From Mesaphorura yosii (Eukaryota > Arthropoda > Collembola > Poduromorpha > Tullbergiidae), in NCBI GenBank assembly GCA_009869945.1, contig WIXG01000147.1, forward strand, positions 1 through 64,000: DNA of 64,000 nucleotides, written 5' to 3'. Position numbers and translations under genes: made by a program. Positions 58,977-64,000 of this stretch are shown one piece after another. Under the pieces are notes generated by a model. It saw nothing but the letters and a program-made list of their open reading frames with translations. It was not told the origin of the DNA and did not search any database. How positions within the stretch are numbered: position 1 is the stretch's first letter; each line of letters begins with the position of its first letter.

Positions 58977-59134
58977 TATCCGACCCACCTTACTATTGTG
59001 CCGTTGATTGGCGCCATAGCCGCCGGCAACGTGGCCGTCTTGAAACTGTCCGAAGTTGTACCGCACACATCTGCGATGATGGCGAAGCGTCTGCCACAGT
59101 ATCTGGATCCAGAATGCTATTTTGTGGTTGAGGG
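58977..59134 (+). pseudogene. orphan exon of a class 3 aldehyde dehydrogenase
   Basis: One open frame reads YPTHLTIVPLIGAIAAGNVA, then VLKLSEVVPHTSAMMAKRLP and QYLDPECYFVVEG, ending at a good donor (GAGGG|GTACGT). This is the coenzyme-binding part of ALDH3-type aldehyde dehydrogenases (NYP...PLxGAIAAGNxxVxKPSE). The conserved Pro of KPSE is Leu here. Neither the preceding exon (WN is missing before YP) nor the following catalytic exons are present; the DUF924 gene occupies the downstream side on the other strand. It is therefore a duplicated or transposed exon fragment. Confidence 0.72.
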
Positions 59135-59195
59135 GTACGTGGTTCCCGATTATATCACACTTCGATAATATGGAACGCGTCTGTCTGATCGATCT

Positions 59196-59759
59196 TTAAC
59201 CTCGTAAAAATGCCAACTCCTCCTTCGTGGACGTTCGGCCCAGAATCTGATTTCTGTGTGGAAACCGCCCAAATTTTGCAATAGTATCGTAGTAATGATC
59301 TGCGTACCAGTCCCACGACGACTCCCCAAGGGGCTTGAAGAGTTTCTTCGCCTGCGCTTGTGCCTCCAGGTCTTCCGCGTGGTTGAATGGCATGTACATG
59401 AATTTCTTTTCAACTTTCAGTCGCAGCTGCTTGTCATAACCTTGTTGCACGGCATATCTTGCAGTTGCGAGAGATTGTGCTCCAGTTGCATACGCCTCGG
59501 GCATGTTACGATAAATATTCCTAGGCACTTGGTCCAGCAGCAAGATGAGGGCCAGTGTGGAGTACGGTTCAGACTTCCAATGTTCTAATTCGCCGTTCTT
59601 GGCTGCCAAGTGATCCGCTTCGAAATTCGTTTTGATTTGTGCATCGATCTTTGACGTACTTGACCACCAGTGTGGTTTCTCTCGGCCGTAGGACGGAGAG
59701 TCAGGAGCTCCAAACCAAAAGTCCAGCAGGTCTTGGTATCTTTGTTTAGTGTCAGTCAT
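59196..59759 (-). CDS. DUF924 family protein (bacterial-type)
   Basis: Intronless frame of 187 residues from ATG 59759, the usual length of DUF924 proteins. All family landmarks are present: LLDFWFG near the start, LALILLLDQVPRNIYR, AYATGAQSLATA, KFMYMPFNHAEDLEAQ, HYDTIAKFGRFPHRNQILGR-type end (here YYDTIAKFGRFPHRN) and STKEELAFLRG. The fold of the family is all-helical and TPR-like; no activity is established. It is common in bacteria and occurs in scattered eukaryotes, so an old transfer is possible but not shown. A TTTAG just before the ATG suggests a 5' UTR intron and thus a genuine nuclear gene. It is convergent with the orphan ALDH3 exon. Confidence 0.88.
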   Translation of the reverse strand: MTDTKQRYQDLLDFWFGAPDSPSYGREKPHWWSSTSKIDAQIKTNFEADHLAAKNGELEHWKSEPYSTLALILLLDQVPRNIYRNMPEAYATGAQSLATARYAVQQGYDKQLRLKVEKKFMYMPFNHAEDLEAQAQAKKLFKPLGESSWDWYADHYYDTIAKFGRFPHRNQILGRTSTKEELAFLRG

Positions 59760-60355
59760 CCTAAACCACGAAGGATATGGGAATCAGGGAATCTGCAATG
59801 CAAACAGAAAGCAAAAGACTTTAACCTTCACCTTTGTGTGTACTCCATTTATCTCCATCAATGAATACTTTTAAACAGAATCTTACACTCTTTGATGTGT
59901 TGCCTGAGACTTGTATGTTGAATGGTTTTGCACTGCCTTCCTGTGTGAAGTCAATTCGGCGACCGTAATTGCTACTCAATTTATTTATCACGAAGAACCT
60001 GCCTAGCAGTTTACAGTTTGTGGAATATTTGCACAGGAACTGAACTCGAACTGCGGTCTTTTTATACCGCTTTCAGGAGGTTTCTCGTGCTCAAGTTTCA
60101 AGGACAAGTTTTTTTGGAACATGAAACATTGTTGTGGCTTTGTGCACCTGCTATGCACTCTTATTTTGCTTCTCGTAATAGTAAATAGCATGTGATCTGA
60201 TTACTAATGGTTCCAAGTAAGTTTTCAATGACTCATCAGCATATTGCACGTGCGCGAGTCTGGAACTTTCTTACGCACGTGGTTTTATTGAAATGAAACG
60301 TTTTGGGGTCGCAATTATTCTGAAGTTGGTTCAAAGTGATTAAACTGCGTTGGGT
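59760..60355. other. intergenic
   Basis: DUF924 promoter side and ARMC6 3' flank; no gene supportable. Confidence 0.5.
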
Positions 60356-62169
60356 TCATGATGGTGCCCGCGCCCGGCGACTGGATCCGTGATCTCCCGT
60401 AACCAGTACAGATGCCAGTGGCTGGAGGCCCAACTCAAGAAGTACAAGGTTCACATGATTTTCAATCAAGTCCGGGTACTGCAAACCAATCTCAAGCAGA
60501 GCAGATTCACAATTAGCATCCAGAAGCGTGAGGTGTCCAATCTTTCCACAATTCAAGGCAACATTTTTCAAAATGAGGCAGCCATGTTTCTAAAAGATAT
60601 GACTATAAAATGTTTTAGGACTCGTTGACAAGCGAGTGAGAATGACTTACCAAAACTGACGGCATCTCCAAGTACATCTGCATGGTTTCAAGAATCGAAT
60701 GAACACCTCTCTCTACCAGCAACTGGGCACAAGCACATGGATTGCGAAGGGTGATGAAAGAGAGGCAGGACAACGCACCTTCCAAAAAGTCATCATGTTC
60801 CTGAAGTAAAAAATCAAGCAATTTCAGTTGCCGGGTGGCAGAAGCAATTTATTTGAGCCTTCGCCTACTCGATTGACCAACGCCAACTGTAGAACGAGCT
60901 TGACGATCGGCGTGCTGCCGCCCTTCTCACCAACGATTGGACTCGTGTACAAGTACCGAAGGCACGCGATTGCGTTCTTGGTCAATTGCTGTACAAAAAT
61001 GGAGGAACTCTCATTCTATTCTAGGTGAATTAAATAAGAAGAGCGTGAACGTACCGTATCTGAGCTGTACGCTTCCAGAATATGTTGCAGTCCTCTGAGT
61101 CCACCGTTCATTTCGATGGCCACACAAAAATCCTCGTTTCGGGCCAGCAGCGACAGGGCGGCTATAACAGCACTCAGAGTCGGCTCGTCCTTGTACGCAA
61201 GAAGAAGCTCGCAGAGGTAGCGTTGGGGTTGATGCTGGTACAGAAGGCGCTTGCGTTCCGCAGTCCGATTATAAGCCACTGAAGGGTCGTCACTCAGAGT
61301 AAAGGCGTCAGCCGCTGCAGACCACTAAATCGAGATCAGAAACCTTGAATCTGCTAGTGTTTTAGCCATGGCTCGTTGTCTTAATATTGCTCTATTCTTA
61401 CCGCCACCACAAGCTCCGATGACAGTTTATCTCTCTTGATTAGATGCACGAACGGCTCTGCAATGTGATGCTCAAATGCCAACTGCTCACGATTGGCTTC
61501 GTTCTTGACGCATATATTACGCATGAACTTGAGACCGTGTATTTTTGTGGATTCAGAAGTTAAATTACTACAGGCAGGCACAAAAACAGCAAAAGAACAA
61601 GTATCATGTAAGCAGCAGGAAGTCGAATGCTGGAGCAGAAACTTACTAGAATGCCTGTACAATCATAATGAATCCAAATTCATCCACAATTTGTGAAGAA
61701 TCTAATGAAAGTTGGGCCAGGGCGTTGAGCGACGCTTCACGAATGAGTTCGACCTCGGGTCTGAAAGTACAAGGTTAACTCGCTTGCTTTGATCGTGGAA
61801 AGAATTGTGCTAAATTTATTAGGCTGATTTCTCATTTTCTACTTACGTTAACACTCGAACATTGCCCACGCCGGTGTTACAAAAGTACTTCCATGCTTGA
61901 ACGATGGTGGCGTATCCTTCGGCGTCAATCACCTCCTGACGTGGAGCTGGATCATCCCCCATGATCGCTTCTGCAAGTGCGTTCAGACTTCCGTGTACTT
62001 GCTCCACATCCGGAACTTCTTGTCCAATGTGTTGCTAAAGGGAAAAGATGCCAGAGCATCGCAAATAAAGAGGAAAATGGATAATAAGATCAGCTATTTT
62101 CGGTCGAATCCTGGAAAGGTAGAACCGGGCCCGTTATACCTTGAGCTGCTCAAGAGACGGAGTTGCCAT
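60356..62169 (-). CDS. ARMC6: armadillo-repeat protein, ARMC6 orthologue
   Basis: Eight exons, 62169-62140, 62034-61847, 61760-61647, 61567-61402, 61324-61055, 60988-60869, 60800-60651 and 60589-60356 (TGA), give 423 residues with consistent phases. Armadillo-like helices run throughout: IVQAWKYFCNTG, IREASLNALAQLSLD, IHGLKFMRNICVKNEANREQ, LSLLARNEDFCVAIEMNGGL, TKNAIACLRYLYT, GALSCLSFITLRNPCACAQL and HGCLILKNVALN. Order and wording match ARMC6 (TAWKL, RHACLKHEQNRQ, LAIRNEFCQEVVDLGGL, LCFLALRKPDN, ACMLIRNLVA in the human protein). Human ARMC6 has about 500 residues; here the N-terminal helical extension is shorter (start MATPSLEQLKQHI) unless an upstream exon was missed. Function is poorly known. 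The short first coding exon (10 codons) is the least certain part. Confidence 0.78.
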
Positions 62170-62654
62170 TTGTATATAATCAAGATCACCAAATCACTCA
62201 GCCCAGACGCAGCTGATGTTAGGTTTGGTGGCTTATGAGATGAATTTTTACGGCAGAACCCGTATGATTGTGATTGTGACTGCTTTCAGGATGGACTCTT
62301 GACTTTGCAATCGCCATTGCGTTCCTGCAACTATGACAGCGGCAGTAACTCAATGACCTCGCATCACGAAGACGGCCATCAGCTACGACAGTCAAGGTCT
62401 CAAGCAACAGCATACACAAACAGAATTTTCTGTCTTACCCTTGCTTTGTTGTTACTTTGGGCCTGGATTGGCTCTAAGTTTTCCTTTTTGTAAGTGGAGT
62501 ACTGGCCTCGCCCGTCACAGTTCTAGATTATTTCAAGTCAAAGGCTAAGGTAAAAGTTGTTGGTATCGAAATCCAGTTTATTCGTGTAATAGTCCTTTCA
62601 CCCTTGACGGTGGCATTGATTTGAACTGGAATTGTGTGGTTTCAGTAACTCCAG
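62170..62654. other. divergent intergenic region / possible 5' exons of the last gene
   Basis: Between ARMC6 and the terminal gene. An ATG frame at 62356-62493 (MTSHHEDGHQLRQSRSQATA, then a hydrophobic LTLALLLLWAWIG) ends at a good donor (TT|GTAAGTGG), and DYFKSKAK|GTAAAA ends at 62549. Both may be 5' exons of the plus-strand gene, but their phases could not be joined. Confidence 0.35.
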
Positions 62655-64000
62655 GAGCCGTCGTTGTTCGTGAACGATTGTTGGGGACCATTAGCATTGC
62701 GTGGCCATAAGATGTATGGCGGAATCACCGAGCGTTACGAAAGTTTGGCGGATTCCGAGGCCCAAGACGACTTGCCAGAGCTTGGGATTTGTGGAGATGG
62801 AATGAACCAACTTATGAGGGTAATCTAGAAATCCGTAGGACTTTTATACGTCCGAATACCAGCATCCAACATTCAAATGTCAAACGCTTTGTTTTGGCCA
62901 TTCCAGACAAACACAATGGACGATTTCATCAACCATGCGGGTGGTGACGGTGGCGCTCCTGACATTGACTCCTTCAGCGCACTACAACGAAAAACGCACG
63001 AAATTCTTTATAGTGGTAGCCGTTTAATGGACACGAGTGCTTCATTATCTGAATTGTCGCGAGGAGAAAAAAACGACACGCAAATTGGTACCTCAGATCC
63101 GCAAACAGTTGACCAAAACGAGACGACGTTGAGTTCACTTTGGGGAAGTCCACTATCAAGCCCGCTGATGGCGGAATGTGGTGTTGGCTCGCGAGAAGAC
63201 ATCTGGAAAAGTGCTTTAACAAGCTCGGCAGCAGAATGTGATCAAGCTCGGATCGACAACAACGACGACATTCCGACGGGTATATCAATTTGTAATCACT
63301 TTCCTTGAAAGCTTTGAGAGATTTCAACTGATTACATTTAGAGCATCAGCAAAACGTTATTGAGAAGAGAATGTCGTCGTTTTGGGCTGAAATTAATGAG
63401 CGTGAGTTGACGTCAAAAGATGAATTTTTGGCAGCATGGACGAAGAATGTGGAAGATATTCAGCAAGATCTAGTGGCATCGCAAATTCAGCAAATCGCTG
63501 AAGTTATGGAAGACGAGGACTGCCAGTCAAAAACAGCAGCAAGTTCCAGAGGCGCAGATGGACAGAAGGTGGAAGGGACTTCTGCTGCTCAACATGACGA
63601 CGCCAGACAGTATCCGAAATGGATCCTATTTGATCAGTCGCCAACACAATGCCCTGAAGACGAAACTGACACTTGCCAAAATCCCTTCATGGAAGAGCTT
63701 GATTCAGATTACCCGAGCCCGAATTCGCCAACACAGTGCCTTATTGAAGAACTGGATTCGGACGATGACCACCAGGCTCTTCGCTCGCATCGCACTGCTG
63801 GTCTTATTGACGTTCGGCGGCCCAACACTTGTCCAACCCATTTGGCCAAGACCTGTGCTGGAGAAGGAGATCAGCTGAACCACGTGAAGATCGCCGAGTT
63901 GTTTTTCCATAAAATGGATGAGCAACGTAAGATTGATTATTTATTATGATGGATTTGCAAAATTGTAATAATGATTGGTCTATCTTCAGACTTGTCCGAA
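62655..64000 (+). CDS. acidic Ser/Asp-rich protein, unknown, 3' end outside the window
   Basis: Exons 62655-62819, 62907-63279, 63342-63926 and from 63990 onward are in consistent phase (0, 1, 1), so the frame continues past the window end. The most secure internal ATG is 62712 (MYGGITERYESLADSEAQDD); coding character upstream to 62655 (EPSLFVNDCWGPLALRGHK) suggests further 5' exons. The protein is acidic and probably disordered, with a repeated motif of the kind SPTQC...EELDSD (DQSPTQCPEDE, FMEELDSD, SPTQCLIEELDSDDD). A helical, amphipathic piece lies at SKDEFLAAWTKNVEDIQQDL. If the frame at 63926 is not spliced it ends RKIDYLL at 63949. No domain recognised; no function proposed. Confidence 0.6.

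Noticed and set aside
1..64000. Operons, Shine-Dalgarno sites, CRISPR arrays, tRNA or rRNA genes
   Set aside because: The window is spliced eukaryotic DNA; no direct-repeat array or tRNA-like T-loop/anticodon structure was recognised by eye. A tRNAscan/Infernal run would be decisive.

Overview
The window is nuclear DNA of an arthropod. Genes are spliced, mostly with very short GT-AG introns (about 43-70 bp), and often carry AATAAA signals close behind the stop. The content includes chitin-binding cuticle protein, ionotropic receptor, GMC oxidoreductase, VHL and a PVR/VEGFR-type receptor kinase. A springtail (Collembola) is my best guess, from the compact introns, the wax-synthase-type acyltransferase and the candidate transferred genes (cyanase, DUF924). 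That is inference, not proof. Gene models were built by hand from open frames, splice sites and phase arithmetic.

Layout. 0.3-5.0 kb: four tandem minus-strand genes for small secreted Gly/Ala-rich proteins, each with an R-X-[K/R/T]-R furin-like site next to a conserved phase-0 intron and an AATAAA behind the stop. 5.5-7.8 kb (-): PPP1R42-like leucine-rich-repeat protein with a long disordered tail. 9.4-10.9 kb (-): SLC35G/EamA-type transporter. 11.8-13.8 kb: a 96-aa presequence-like protein (-) head to head with a 5'-incomplete ionotropic receptor (+). 14.7-17.1 kb (-): an intact short-chain dehydrogenase and its broken copy. 17.9-19.5 kb (-): wax ester synthase/DGAT-like acyltransferase. 20.4-21.1 kb (+): CCDC59/TAP26-like protein. 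21.4-23.6 kb (-): 11-finger C2H2 protein. 24.0-24.8 kb (-): unknown multipass membrane protein. 25.6-26.9 kb (+): C2H2 pseudogene. 26.9-33.6 kb: no supportable gene.

33.6-46.0 kb (+): a 2612-aa CPAP1-like protein with a membrane anchor, a mucin-like middle and a C-terminal chitin-binding domain. A cyanase gene lies on the opposite strand inside its 3.3-kb intron. 46.7-47.3 kb (+): VHL. 48.7-51.1 kb (+): GMC oxidoreductase. 51.2-51.7 kb (-): small multi-span membrane protein. 53.9-58.3 kb (+): PVR-like receptor tyrosine kinase. 58.5-59.1 kb: a near-perfect inverted repeat and an orphan ALDH3 exon. 59.2-59.8 kb (-): DUF924 protein. 60.4-62.2 kb (-): ARMC6. 62.7 kb to the end (+): an acidic unknown gene running off the window.

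Most neighbours are functionally unrelated, as is usual in animals. Several relate to the body surface or lipids (secreted cluster, CPAP1, wax synthase, GMC enzyme). The most notable items are the four-gene secreted cluster, the intron-nested cyanase with an acidic open frame after its stop, and the orphan ALDH3 exon beside a hairpin-forming repeat.
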